From Planctomycetota bacterium (GTDB lineage Bacteria > Planctomycetota > Planctomycetia > Gemmatales > Gemmataceae): 38,839 nucleotides of DNA. The position numbers were made by a program, and so were the translations under genes. The DNA is taken from the NCBI GenBank assembly GCA_016191165.1, contig JACPPF010000127.1:1-38839 (forward strand), given 5' to 3'. Each line of letters begins with the position of its first letter. Position 1 is the stretch's first letter. Below the pieces are notes generated by a model. It was not told the DNA's origin and searched no databases. It saw only the letters and a list, made by a program, of their open reading frames with translations. Below, in pieces: positions 1-7,561 of the stretch.

Positions 1-59
1 CTGGCGTGCAGATCGATGCCGCAGTAGAATTGGTGTTGTTGGTTGTAGAACCGCATCAT
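1..59 (-). CDS. IS110-family transposase, N-terminal fragment cut by the window edge
   Basis: Reading leftward from an ATG at 59-57, the strand encodes MMRFYNQQHQFYCGIDLHA and runs off the window. The CGIDLHA motif is the start of the RuvC-like DEDD domain of IS110 (COG3547) transposases, and its Asp is the first catalytic acid. An AAGGAG ribosome site lies just upstream (complement of about 61-67). The gene points away from the second IS110 at 363, so the two elements are head to head. Only 19 residues are visible, so whether the copy is intact cannot be judged. The family call rests on this motif alone. Confidence 0.7.
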   Translation of the reverse strand, partial: MMRFYNQQHQFYCGIDLHA

Positions 60-362
60 GGTCTCCTTGGGTTGGGCGGGCTTGATCCCGCACACATTTG
101 GGACGAGAACTCGTCGCTGGGTGTCTCGATCCCTTATACCATCTTGGGACAGGTTTCCGCCCATCCCAACGAGGCCATGAACAGTATCAAACGGATGAAG
201 CTGACCGGGGCCGCCATCCTGGTTTCGCGCGGCATAAAGGTCTTGCAGGCGGCCCCGGCAGCTTATCCTTATCGTTCGATACCATGTAGCCAGCAAGGTA
301 TCCGAGGTGGTACAAGTCTCCATCAGGTAGGCCACCATAACCCCTGATTACGGAGACCAAAC
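60..362. other. Shared non-coding region between two divergent IS110 genes; possible bridge-RNA region
   Basis: No gene is convincing here; the reading frames that cross it lack family resemblance. It holds a perfect 11-bp inverted repeat (205-215 with 248-258, CCGGGGCCGCC) around a 32-nt loop. IS110 elements are known to encode a structured bridge/seek RNA next to the transposase, often in the left-end non-coding stretch. This hairpin is therefore a candidate part of such an RNA for the gene at 363. That assignment is inference; element ends cannot be fixed because IS110 lacks clear terminal repeats. Confidence 0.4.
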
Positions 363-1542
363 ATGACCACCACAACCACCACCGGCACCCTGTACGTGGC
401 CCTTGAACTCGGCTGCGAGAAGTGGGTTCTCGCCAGCGCGACCCAGGCTGCCGAGAAGCCACGCTTTCGCACCATCGCGGCTCGCAATCTCGCCGCGCTC
501 AAGGAAGAGATCGCCAAGGCCAAGGCACGCTTCGGACTATCGGCCAACGCGCCGGTCTGCACGTGCTACGAAGCGGGACGCGATGGCTTTTGGCTGCACC
601 GCGCACTTACGAAGATGGGGATCAACAACATCGTCGTCGATGCCAGTTCCATCGAAGTCAACCGGCGGCAGAAGCAAGTTAAGAGCGATCCGGTGGACGC
701 GGCCAAGCTCGTCAACATGCTGTGCCGCTACCATTCGGGCGAGCGCAAGGTGTGGAGCGTCGTCAACGTGCCGAGCGTGGCAGACGAAGACGGTCGGCAA
801 CTGCACCGGGGCATGAAGGATTTGCAACGGCAGAAGACCGAGTGCAGCAATCGCATCAAGGGCCTGCTGGCATCGCAGGGTCTGACGGCCGCGGTCGATG
901 CCAAGTTCCGCGCGACGCTTCGCCGGGTTGCGTGACTGGGCAGATCAGCCGGTGCCCGCGGGGATGCAGATGCGCTTGCTACAAGAGTACGCAGCGTGGG
1001 AGACGCTGCATCGGCAAGAGCGCGACGCGGCCAACGAGCAGGAACGTCAACTGCGTGAAGGGCAGGGTCGGCAACAGGAGTTGATGCGTCGTCTGATGGG
1101 GCTGAAGGCGGTGGGCGCGCGAACCGCCTGGATTCTGGTGATGGAGTTGTTCTCCTGGCGCGCCATCAAAAACGGCAAAGAACTGGGATCGCTGGTGGGA
1201 TTGACGCCGGTGCCGTATGACAGCGGCAAGAGTCAACGCGAGCAAGGCATCAGCAAGGCGGGCAATCGGCACGTGCGTTGTCTGATGGTCGAGTTGGCCT
1301 GGATGTGGTTGCGTTGTCAGCCAGACAGCGCGCTGAGCCAATGGTATGAGCGTCGTTTCGGCGCGGGCAACAAGCGGGCGCGCAAAGTCGGCATCGTGGC
1401 GTTGGCGCGAAAGTTGTTGATCGCGCTGTGGCGCCTGGTGGAGCACGGCGAGTTGCCCGAAGGCGCCCAGGAGAAGGACTGGCGTCTGAACGTCAGTTCG
1501 ACGGCTCGGCGTCATGCGCGGCAAGCGGCTGCAGCGGTGTGA
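363..1542 (+). pseudogene. IS110-family transposase, broken by a +1 frameshift
   Basis: The 5' frame (363-935) carries the DEDD half: ALELG (Glu at the first acidic position), CYEAGRDGFW, and KSDPVDAAKL with the last acids. The 3' frame (to 1542) carries the C-terminal Tnp_20 half, including LVGLTPVPYDSGKSQREQG, where the nucleophilic serine is expected, and the following GNRHVR. The halves join if one G is dropped from the GGG run at 925-927: ...FRATLRR then LRDWADQPVPAGM. As written, frame one ends at a TGA at 933-935. IS110 enzymes are not known to use programmed frameshifting, so this is a decayed copy or a sequencing error in a G run. A GGAGACC ribosome site precedes the ATG. Confidence 0.85.
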
Positions 1543-1867
1543 GAAAAGTGGATACGTGAACGAGCAAGCAACGAATCATAAGGGAGAGACGTGACCGCCG
1601 CGGAAGAAGCGGGCGAAGGCAGTCGGAGAGAGTCGCCGTTATGCCGCCGGGTGACCTGCAAGGGCACCGTTCGTTCGATGGGTGGACTCTTGATTTGGCG
1701 TTCAGTACGCTCAGGGCGTACAAGGTAAGGGGTGTTGGCGTTCGTGGCGAACGTCACACGGATAGACGGTTGTCCGGGCGCACTGCTCGGTCCGTTGAAG
1801 ACGCCAGCCGACACGATGGCATTCGCCAGCACCGAGCCGCGGCAGGAAGCGACCGCCAAGACGGGCA
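1543..1867. other. Gene-free stretch downstream of the IS110
   Basis: I see no supported gene here. It presumably contains the right end of the IS110 element, but no terminal repeat or target duplication is recognisable. Overlapping frames on both strands have no family-like motifs. Confidence 0.4.
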
Positions 1868-2019
1868 TTCTTTCTGCCCCGCCGCTCTCCCCCACGTCAG
1901 GGTGAGGGGAGAGCGGCGGGGATGAAAGAATGCCAAGACAGAGTTCTTTCTGCCCCGCCGCTCTCCCCCACGTCAGGGTGAGGGGAGAGCGGCGGGGATG
2001 AAAGAATGCCAAGACAGAG
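1868..2019. repeat. Perfect 76-bp tandem duplication; each unit is a long palindrome
   Basis: Bases 1868-1943 are repeated exactly at 1944-2019. Each unit contains a hairpin whose 16-base arms read CCCCGCCGCTCTCCCC and its complement, with a 13-nt centre. The arms are extended by an outer TTCTTTC/GAAAGAA pair, and a tail ending GCCAAGACAGAG follows. The same C-rich/G-rich arm style recurs at 15786-15807 and inside kdpA at 29308-29352. Two adjacent copies without variable spacers rule out a CRISPR array. It is a REP/MITE-like intergenic element. Confidence 0.9.
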
Positions 2020-2093
2020 GAAGCAAGGACGCGCGGGCAAGATGCCCGATCGTGAGCGTGGCCGGTCCGCGCCATGACAAAAAAAGTAGTAAG

Positions 2094-2759
2094 ATGCCTG
2101 AATGGGGCTTGACGCGAAACCTCATAGACGGCGGCAAGGCATTCCAGAAATATGGTGGACCTGAGGTGCATACCATTGGCAAGTTCAAGGACATTCCACG
2201 CTCTGATAACCTTGCGGCATGGGGTGTTGGACACGGTATCGCTAAGGAAATAAGCACCACACAGTTTTTCAAAAAATACTTGGCGCCGGGGAAGTCTCCC
2301 TTTAAGGTCGGGGGAAAAATCACATCAATTGGATTGGCTGGTCTGTATAAGGGCGAGGTAACTGGCAAGTTTACTGCGTCTAATGCCGAAGTTGCGCAGT
2401 TTGAAAAAGACCTCGTAAGAATTATCAATTTTACTCTCAAGGAAGGCTTAGCACGTCGCACGGGAAGGTACAGCAAGTATTTGCAAGAGGCGACGGGGAA
2501 TAATATGATTAGAGTATCACCGAGAGCATTGACGTTTATTGCCGACGGAAAGAAAGGCTACAACACTGCCGATCTTGGTCCAACAAAACAAAAATACGAT
2601 CCAAATAACCTGACGAGTATCGACTATTTTTACCCAAAGTTCTATCCAGAATATGAGAATTACAAAAAAACCAAAGGAGCAAACGCTTTGGACATGTTGG
2701 ATTACCTGAATAAGCGGTATCTTCAGCACTCGAAGTATGGTCCTCAGCCAGTTGATTGA
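2094..2759 (+). CDS. Hypothetical protein of an AT-rich gene pair, possibly 5'-truncated
   Basis: 221 residues from the ATG at 2094. The open frame extends back to 1998, but that part is translated repeat and low-complexity sequence, so I start at MPEWGLTRNL. No good ribosome site precedes this ATG, which leaves open that the gene is a displaced 3' part of something longer. There is no signal peptide or membrane segment; the protein is rich in Lys, Tyr and Asn. Codon use is clearly AT-richer than in the neighbours, suggesting transfer. I do not recognise the family. A loose C-terminal polymorphic-toxin module would fit the repeat-adjacent, truncated-looking context, but no catalytic motif supports that. 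Confidence 0.6.
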   Translation: MPEWGLTRNLIDGGKAFQKYGGPEVHTIGKFKDIPRSDNLAAWGVGHGIAKEISTTQFFKKYLAPGKSPFKVGGKITSIGLAGLYKGEVTGKFTASNAEVAQFEKDLVRIINFTLKEGLARRTGRYSKYLQEATGNNMIRVSPRALTFIADGKKGYNTADLGPTKQKYDPNNLTSIDYFYPKFYPEYENYKKTKGANALDMLDYLNKRYLQHSKYGPQPVD

Positions 2760-2780
2760 TCACAGTTTTGGGAGGATTGT

Positions 2781-3914
2781 ATGCGTAAGTTTTGGGTTTC
2801 CCTTTTTCTTGTTATAGTAGTTGTGATTTTGGCCAGCACTGGAGTGGTTTCAGTAGTTCTGCCCATTGATCGACGCTCCGAAGCGAAACAGGACATCGCC
2901 GCTCATGTTTCTGCCGGCAAAAAGCTTGCAAACCAAATACGCGCGTTTCGATCGAGGACCGGCCTTTGGCCAATCTCCCTAGACGAATTGGACCTTTACG
3001 AAGGCAAATGGTCTTATACATGGGATGCATCTGGAAACTGGAAACTCCGCCAGTTCGTTGAGTTCCCATCGCTTGCTATTGTCTGCGACGGAAACGATGA
3101 GGGGACAATCTGGAAATTGACAGACAGCGAGGGCGAAAAGATCCTAAATTCGGATGTGGTATCTGCCAATTCATCTAACCTAACTAAACTAAAGCTGTCT
3201 ACTTTGGAAAAACGCATCAAACAGCATTGGCGCCAAGTAATCCACTACCAAGGGCTCTATAGCATTCTAATGGAAGCCGGTGCTGTTCAGGAAGCAAAAA
3301 TTGTAGGCAGACGCGCCCGAGATGTATTCCCTGGCCATTGGTGGGGTTATGCGGCTTGCGCGGAAGCAGCAGAGAATACAAGACCCAAGGAATTTAACGA
3401 ATTGGCGCAATTTGTCGAGAAAAAGGATGATTTCCCCCACTCTACGATACTTGCTTTCTTATCCATGACACTCAATGACAGGGAATTTGCGCGCCGCCTA
3501 CTCCGAAACCTACCGTCAAAGCGAGTTTGTGACCTGCCAATTCCAGAAATGACCGAATCTTCTCCTAAGCTGTTGATGCCCGATTACGTGTTCTTTTATG
3601 AATCGGCCACGATCGCGAACAGAATCGAAGACAATCATGCGTTGGAAGAAATATGTGCTCTCTGGGAATCACATTGGAAAAAAAACGGACGTACCACTGA
3701 TCATAGTTTTCTTGCGTTCCGAGCGGCAATTCTTGCGAAGGCTGGAAACTTCTCTGGCGCCCGTTGCAATTTGGATTTGTACGAACGTGAATCAAGGAAT
3801 GGGTTAGTTGGCGATCTTACAAAGCTGAAAAATGCCATAGCAAATAAACAGTCAAAAGTGGGGTTTTTGCCGCGACCGATCGATCAAATCAAAGTTAGAA
3901 TAGTTTACAAATAA
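2781..3914 (+). CDS. Membrane-anchored protein of unknown function
   Basis: 377 residues with a GGGAGG ribosome site, starting 21 nt after the previous stop, so the two are probably co-transcribed. Residues about 5-27 form one hydrophobic helix (VSLFLVIVVVILASTGVVSV) after MRKF, giving a single-pass anchor with the rest outside. The segment after it (SAGKKLANQIRAFRSRTGLW, then WSYTWDASGNWKL) has the feel of planctomycete pseudopilin-like or lipoprotein-like proteins. The C-terminal two-thirds looks all-helical, possibly TPR-like. It is AT-rich like its partner. I assign no function; an accessory or immunity role for the upstream product is only a guess. Confidence 0.7.
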   Translation: MRKFWVSLFLVIVVVILASTGVVSVVLPIDRRSEAKQDIAAHVSAGKKLANQIRAFRSRTGLWPISLDELDLYEGKWSYTWDASGNWKLRQFVEFPSLAIVCDGNDEGTIWKLTDSEGEKILNSDVVSANSSNLTKLKLSTLEKRIKQHWRQVIHYQGLYSILMEAGAVQEAKIVGRRARDVFPGHWWGYAACAEAAENTRPKEFNELAQFVEKKDDFPHSTILAFLSMTLNDREFARRLLRNLPSKRVCDLPIPEMTESSPKLLMPDYVFFYESATIANRIEDNHALEEICALWESHWKKNGRTTDHSFLAFRAAILAKAGNFSGARCNLDLYERESRNGLVGDLTKLKNAIANKQSKVGFLPRPIDQIKVRIVYK

Positions 3915-4409
3915 GGCTCATCCGGGTTTCTTGTGGGTGGAATTTATTGGTGCACCTATCCAGGTTGAAAAACGACGGAAAGCAAGGCGTTTTCCACTCG
4001 AAAACCAGAGCGATGGATGCCAGCCAGCCACACCGCGCAGCGGGTGGCTGAGGCGGAGCGAAGCGACGCAAGATAGAGGACAGGCATTCAGCGGGCAAGA
4101 CGTGATGACGGTTTGGCAGGCGCTCGCTATGGGGATTGACTCACATCGGCTATTCTCTTCAAGGCCGCCGACGGCAACCGCGCGATAACCAATCGACCAT
4201 GCTCAGGCATCCAGACTCTCCTGCAAGCTCCATTTCGCGGCGGTTCCAGGCGTTTTTTCACGGTCGGCGCGCACCCCGGACGCCGGGCGAGCGCGCAGCT
4301 CGAACAAGAACATGGAGGCGATTGCACTTTGTGTCTCCGCGGCGGTTACACAAAATCCCGTAGTGCGGCATGCACGGCATCGGCAGGTCGTTTCGTGTGC
4401 GGGGCGAGC
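3915..4409. other. Gene-free stretch with a short hairpin repeat
   Basis: No supported gene. A GC-rich hairpin occupies 4025-4050 (CAGCCACACCGC against GCGGGTGGCTG, one bulge). Nothing else is recognisable; composition returns from AT-rich to GC-rich across this stretch. Confidence 0.4.
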
Positions 4410-5063
4410 TCATTCCCGATAGTTGATGGTGTATTTGGTCAACCCGAGTGGCTCAAGCAGAAAGCGATGCGTGGTCTTGCGATCAATGATCCACGGCGCC
4501 AGGTGGTCGCGTACCATTTCGCTGGCGGCATTGCCGAATGCGGTCCCGGTTTCCAGCAAAGGCCCATCGACCAGATCGCTGATGGCGTGAAAGCAATTCG
4601 TCGCGATGTCTCGACGTAGCCCGCGGTCCAATGCCTTGTAGGCTATTTTTCCGCTCTCGAGCCTTATGATCTGGGCGAGGGCCTTGTCGTACAACTCTTT
4701 CTTGATTCGATAGGGGCCCCATGCGGTTACCTGCGCGTTTACAGCGCTGGCCTGCCGCATCGTCGATGGCAGGTCAAAATTCTTTCCCCGTTCAGGAGCG
4801 CGCAAAAGGGACACGTTCCAGGTCGCGGCGATCCAGCTGATGGAATGGATTTCACAACGCGACGTGAGCGCCTTGCCGTCCTTGTCTTGGGGCACCTTCA
4901 CAAACGTTGCAAAGCTGTGTGCCAATCTGGGCACCTTCGGATTACCCTGGTACGCGAATATCACCATGTAGTAGGCATCGTCCGCGCGCGCACCCGGCAC
5001 AAGCCAAAACCAGGCCAAGGCAACGAAACCAGCAAGTACGAATTGATTCTTAATGCATCGCAT
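4410..5063 (-). CDS. Secreted protein with an LRAT/NlpC-like His...Cys pattern
   Basis: 217 residues. I start at MRCIKNQF (5063) because GGAGA sits 7 nt upstream and a signal peptide follows (hydrophobic QFVLAGFVALAWFWLVPG, cleavage near ARA-DD, residue 28). The mature protein has AHSFATFVK (His49) near its start and TNCFHAISDL (Cys157) later. That order, an early His in a beta strand and a late Cys in an NC-x-H helix context, is the layout of circularly permuted papain-like proteins (the LRAT/YiiX branch of NlpC/P60). The protein could thus be a periplasmic cysteine hydrolase or acyltransferase. This is motif reading, not a recognised family match. It stands alone, transcribed away from the DUF892 cluster. 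Confidence 0.65.
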   Translation of the reverse strand: MRCIKNQFVLAGFVALAWFWLVPGARADDAYYMVIFAYQGNPKVPRLAHSFATFVKVPQDKDGKALTSRCEIHSISWIAATWNVSLLRAPERGKNFDLPSTMRQASAVNAQVTAWGPYRIKKELYDKALAQIIRLESGKIAYKALDRGLRRDIATNCFHAISDLVDGPLLETGTAFGNAASEMVRDHLAPWIIDRKTTHRFLLEPLGLTKYTINYRE

Positions 5064-5369
5064 TGCCAAGTCTCCATCAGGATTGCTGGGTTCCACTCTC
5101 CAAGGCAAAATGTGTGCCGAATGAGCGAGGCATCGCCTTGCGAGTCCAACGAGCCAAAAAGGTTAGGCGACGCTCTGCAAGGATCCGTCGCTGACACGTC
5201 CCGCTCGCAGGGTGGCCGACGGTCATGCCAGGCGCCTACGTGAAAACACGGAACGAGGAAACTCGCTGCCCATCGTTGTGATGTCAATTTCACAGCGAGG
5301 ATGCAAATCATGGCCCGTTCTCAAGGATTCGCAGCCCCCACAACACGCGGAAAACACAACGCGCGACTT
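5064..5369. other. Divergent intergenic region
   Basis: It separates the minus-strand secreted protein from the plus-strand DUF892 cluster. I find no gene and no clear sigma-70 promoter; the -24/-12 element at 5370 lies at its right end. Confidence 0.35.
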
Positions 5370-5384
5370 TGGCATACGAAGTGC
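5370..5384 (+). promoter_or_regulatory. Putative sigma-54 promoter of the DUF892 cluster
   Basis: TGGCAT-ACGAA-GTGC has the invariant GG and GC separated by exactly 10 nt. It differs from TGGCAC-N5-TTGC at two positions. The -12 GC lies 105 bp before the DUF892 start, so a leader of about 90 nt is predicted. Confidence 0.5.
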
Positions 5385-5488
5385 GTTGTCGTTGCATTCG
5401 GTGACCAATGCCCGGCCGTGAATCAAAAACTCTTGAACGGCATCAATGACAGGCATAGGCCGTCTTCGAGTTTGCCGGAGTGAGAATG

Positions 5489-5983
5489 ATGAGACTCGAA
5501 TCCCTGCGTGATCTGTTTGTGGAGGAGCTCAAAGGCCTCTACACCGCTGAAAAACAACTTATCAGGGCGTTGCCCAGGATGGCCAAAGCGGCGGCATCCG
5601 ATGAACTGCGCATGGCCATGCAAGAACACCTGGAAGAAACGGAACAACAGATCGACCGGCTGAAAACGATATTCAAGGAACTCGAGGCCAGCCCACGTGG
5701 AAACAAGGGTAAGTCGATGAAGGGCCTCATCGACGAGAGTATGGAAGCGATCGACATCGAAGCCGAACCTTGTCTCAAGGATGCCGCGCTCATCGCCACC
5801 GCCCAAAGAGTCGAACACCATGAGATGGCAGGCTACGGCACCGTGCGGAAGTATGCCCACTTGCTCGGGCTCGACGAGGCGGCCAACCTCCTTCAGGAAA
5901 CGCTCGACGAGGAAGCCGCCGCCGACCAAAGGCTTGGCGAAATCGCTCAAAGCATAAACGAAGCAGCCCACGCACAGGCCTGA
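5489..5983 (+). CDS. DUF892 (YciE/YciF-like) ferritin-fold protein
   Basis: 164 residues. The opening MRLESLRDLFVEELKGLYTAEKQL is typical of the DUF892 family (PF05974), whose E. coli members YciE/YciF are stress-induced ferritin-like four-helix proteins. Acidic and His residues recur in the helices (EELKGLYTAEKQ, EHLEETEQQID, RVEHHEMAGYG, ETLDEEAAADQRL), as expected for a dinuclear metal site. I chose the third of three clustered starts (5480 GTG, 5486, 5489) because the GGAG at 5477-5480 is then 8 nt away and the product begins like its relatives. It heads a run of stress-type genes and has a sigma-54-like promoter upstream. Confidence 0.88.
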   Translation: MRLESLRDLFVEELKGLYTAEKQLIRALPRMAKAAASDELRMAMQEHLEETEQQIDRLKTIFKELEASPRGNKGKSMKGLIDESMEAIDIEAEPCLKDAALIATAQRVEHHEMAGYGTVRKYAHLLGLDEAANLLQETLDEEAAADQRLGEIAQSINEAAHAQA

Positions 5984-6085
5984 GCGGGTCGGGCTTGGAC
6001 CTTGGCGGGCGACCATGAAGGGGCGTCGGCCCGTCCATGAAAGACCAATCAACCGCCTCTTCGCATCTCGGCAAAGGAGAGTGTC

Positions 6086-6283
6086 ATGAACTGGGATCAA
6101 ATCAAGGGAGACTGGAAACGCTTCACCGGCAAGGTCAAGGAAAAGTGGGGCAAGCTCACGGACGATGACCTGATCACTGCGGCAGGACAGCGCGATCAGT
6201 TGCTTGGGCTGATTCAAAAGCGGTACGGCCTGGCGAAGGAAAAGGCGGAGACGGAGCTGGAAGAATTCACCAGGTCGCTCTAG
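6086..6283 (+). CDS. CsbD-family stress protein
   Basis: 65 residues, AAAGGAG at 6073-6079. The opening MNWDQIKGDWKRFTGKVKEKWGKLTDDDL is diagnostic of CsbD-like proteins (PF05532), small hydrophilic charged helical proteins induced by general stress (sigma-B in Bacillus, YjbJ in E. coli). The C-terminal half contains the usual AAGQRDQLLGLIQKRYG segment. The molecular role of the family is unknown. It lies 102 bp after the DUF892 gene and 20 bp before the DUF3309 gene and probably shares their transcript. Confidence 0.93.
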   Translation: MNWDQIKGDWKRFTGKVKEKWGKLTDDDLITAAGQRDQLLGLIQKRYGLAKEKAETELEEFTRSL

Positions 6284-6303
6284 GCGACGGAAAGGAGGGA
6301 ATC

Positions 6304-6471
6304 ATGGGGCTTCTATTATTGATTCTCCTGATTCTACTGCTTCTCGGAGGCCTCCCCACCTGGCCCCACAGCCGACAGTGGGGATATGCGCCCAGCGGCA
6401 GCATTGGTCTTTTACTTTTGATCTTGCTGTTGCTGCTGATCTTCGAACGATTCCCCGGCGGCTGGTATTGA
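6304..6471 (+). CDS. DUF3309 small membrane protein
   Basis: 55 residues: a Leu/Ile-rich helix (MGLLLLILLILLLLGGLPTW), a short loop with HSRQWGYAPSGSIG, a second helix (LLLLILLLLLIFERF) and the end PGGWY. This two-helix arrangement with WGYxPSG in the loop is the DUF3309 (PF11752) pattern, common in stress clusters beside CsbD genes. GGAGG at about 6294-6298 gives a good start. Likely an inner-membrane peptide of unknown function. It is short enough to be missed by length-filtered gene callers. Confidence 0.88.
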   Translation: MGLLLLILLILLLLGGLPTWPHSRQWGYAPSGSIGLLLLILLLLLIFERFPGGWY

Positions 6472-6515
6472 CGCGAACAACCGGCCTGCCAATTCGACCC
6501 TGTTGAACGCTCAAG

Positions 6516-6561
6516 CCAACCCGGATTCGCCACCCGACTCAACACAGCGAATTCGGGTTGG
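6516..6561. repeat. 15-bp-arm hairpin between DUF3309 and the TIGR03000 gene
   Basis: CCAACCCGGATTCGC at 6516-6530 pairs with 6547-6561 with one mismatch and a 16-nt loop. There is no T run, so it is either a factor-dependent stop signal or an mRNA-processing hairpin within the cluster. Confidence 0.6.
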
Positions 6562-6585
6562 AAGGCGTTGGCAAGGAGAGCTAAC

Positions 6586-6621
6586 CATGGCAACTACAAC
6601 ACAACAACCGCGCACCAAATG
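6586..6621 (+). CDS. Possible 11-codon leader peptide before the TIGR03000 gene
   Basis: An ATG at 6586, 8 nt after a good GGAG site, opens MATTTQQPRTK and stops at 6619-6621. The next ribosome site and the TIGR03000 start follow 24 nt later. The strong, well-spaced ribosome site is the only reason to list it; no attenuator pairing is obvious. It could equally be the relic of an alternative start. Confidence 0.25.
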
Positions 6622-6645
6622 AGTCCCAACGCAAAGGAGAAAGTC

Positions 6646-7173
6646 ATGCGAAAAACCGTCTGCACCTTGAGCCTGGTCGCCCTGGCCCTGTTGGTTTTGA
6701 CCGGCGACCTGTTGGCCCAGCGCGTGCGCGTCGGTGGCGGCCGCTTTGGCGTCTCGGTTGGCGTCGGCGGCGGCTACTATTATGGGTCACCCTACTACTA
6801 CGGCCGCCGCGGTTATTACTACCCGGGCTGGGGGTACAACTATGTCCCTTACTACTACAACCCCCCGCCGGTTTACTATTATCCCAGCCCGATCGTTCAG
6901 GTTCAGGCGCCGGCAATCCGGCAGGCCAACTATTACGATCCGAACACGGCGACCATCACCGTGCGGGTTCCGGACGCCAACGCGCAGGTATGGTTCGACA
7001 ACTCCCCAACCGCGCAGCGCGGTCTCGAGCGATCGTTCTACACCCCAAACTTGCAACAGGCCGGCACCTATGTGATCCGAGCGCGCTGGATGGAAAATGG
7101 CCAAACTATGGATCAGGAGCGCCGAGTTTTCGTTCAGCCGGGGCAGTCCGTCATGGTTGATTTCCATAGGTAA
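6646..7173 (+). CDS. TIGR03000-domain secreted Gly/Tyr-rich protein
   Basis: 175 residues, starting at MRKTVCTL with AAAGGAG upstream; longer in-frame starts lack a signal peptide. Residues 1-24 are a signal peptide ending LLAQ. Next come a Gly/Tyr-rich low-complexity stretch (GGGYYYGSPYYYGRRGYYYP) and a Pro/Tyr segment. The C-terminal 75 residues (ATITVRVPDANAQVWFD to SVMVDFHR) form a beta-rich TIGR03000 domain. This domain is a hallmark of planctomycete secreted or envelope proteins; its function is unknown. The Tyr-rich part resembles the small secreted peptide at 27077. It sits in the stress cluster and may be an envelope or extracellular-matrix component. Confidence 0.88.
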   Translation: MRKTVCTLSLVALALLVLTGDLLAQRVRVGGGRFGVSVGVGGGYYYGSPYYYGRRGYYYPGWGYNYVPYYYNPPPVYYYPSPIVQVQAPAIRQANYYDPNTATITVRVPDANAQVWFDNSPTAQRGLERSFYTPNLQQAGTYVIRARWMENGQTMDQERRVFVQPGQSVMVDFHR

Positions 7174-7198
7174 GGAGACTGAGTCAACGCCGTGGGCA

Positions 7199-7233
7199 AG
7201 CAACCCGGCGGTTTCACTTCCGTTCGGGTTGCT
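7199..7233. terminator. GC-rich hairpin after the TIGR03000 gene
   Basis: AGCAACCCGGCGG (7199-7211) pairs with CCGTTCGGGTTGCT (7220-7233) around an 8-nt loop. It begins 25 bp after the stop, but only a pyrimidine-rich stretch follows and no T run, so terminator function is uncertain. Confidence 0.45.
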
Positions 7234-7277
7234 GACGGCCCCGCTTTCCCCCCTCAGCTCACATCGAGGTTTTTCCC

Positions 7278-7469
7278 ATGAATCTTTACACAATCATCCT
7301 GGTGGACGGAACCGCGGTGGAAGTGAACGGCGAGTCCATTGAAGACGCCATCCGGCAGACGCAGGCGAAATTCGGCAAGGCCGTTGCCAACGTCAGCCTT
7401 GAAAAGGAAATCAAGGAAGAACCATCGAGCACGTATGAAAGTCTCCGAAAGGGAGGACCCAACTTCTGA
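7278..7469 (+). CDS. Small protein of unknown function
   Basis: 63 residues: MNLYTIILVDGTAVEVNGESIEDAIRQ and onward. Predicted beta-beta-alpha start, then a charged helix (IKEEPSSTYESLRKGG). No signal or membrane segment. A weak GAGG precedes the ATG by about 10 nt. It reads like a small single-domain cytoplasmic protein; I do not recognise a family. It lies between the TIGR03000 gene and the degenerate kinase, in the same direction, and may belong to the same unit. Confidence 0.6.
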   Translation: MNLYTIILVDGTAVEVNGESIEDAIRQTQAKFGKAVANVSLEKEIKEEPSSTYESLRKGGPNF

Positions 7470-7561
7470 AAACCTGTGTGGATCGCGCAGTCGGTCCCGC
7501 TCCCGGTCTCACTTCGTCCCGGCTTGTCTGGCTACCGGTCACGGCGTATCCTGTCGATACC

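Noticed and set aside
898-935. Programmed frameshift in the IS110 gene
   Set aside because: IS110 enzymes are not known to use it, and no slippery heptamer with a downstream structure is evident; a decay or sequencing error is simpler.
1868-2019. CRISPR array
   Set aside because: Only two identical units, no spacer sequence between them and no cas genes.
1998-2093. N-terminal extension of the 2094 gene
   Set aside because: It is translated from the palindromic repeat and low-complexity DNA, with no ribosome site.
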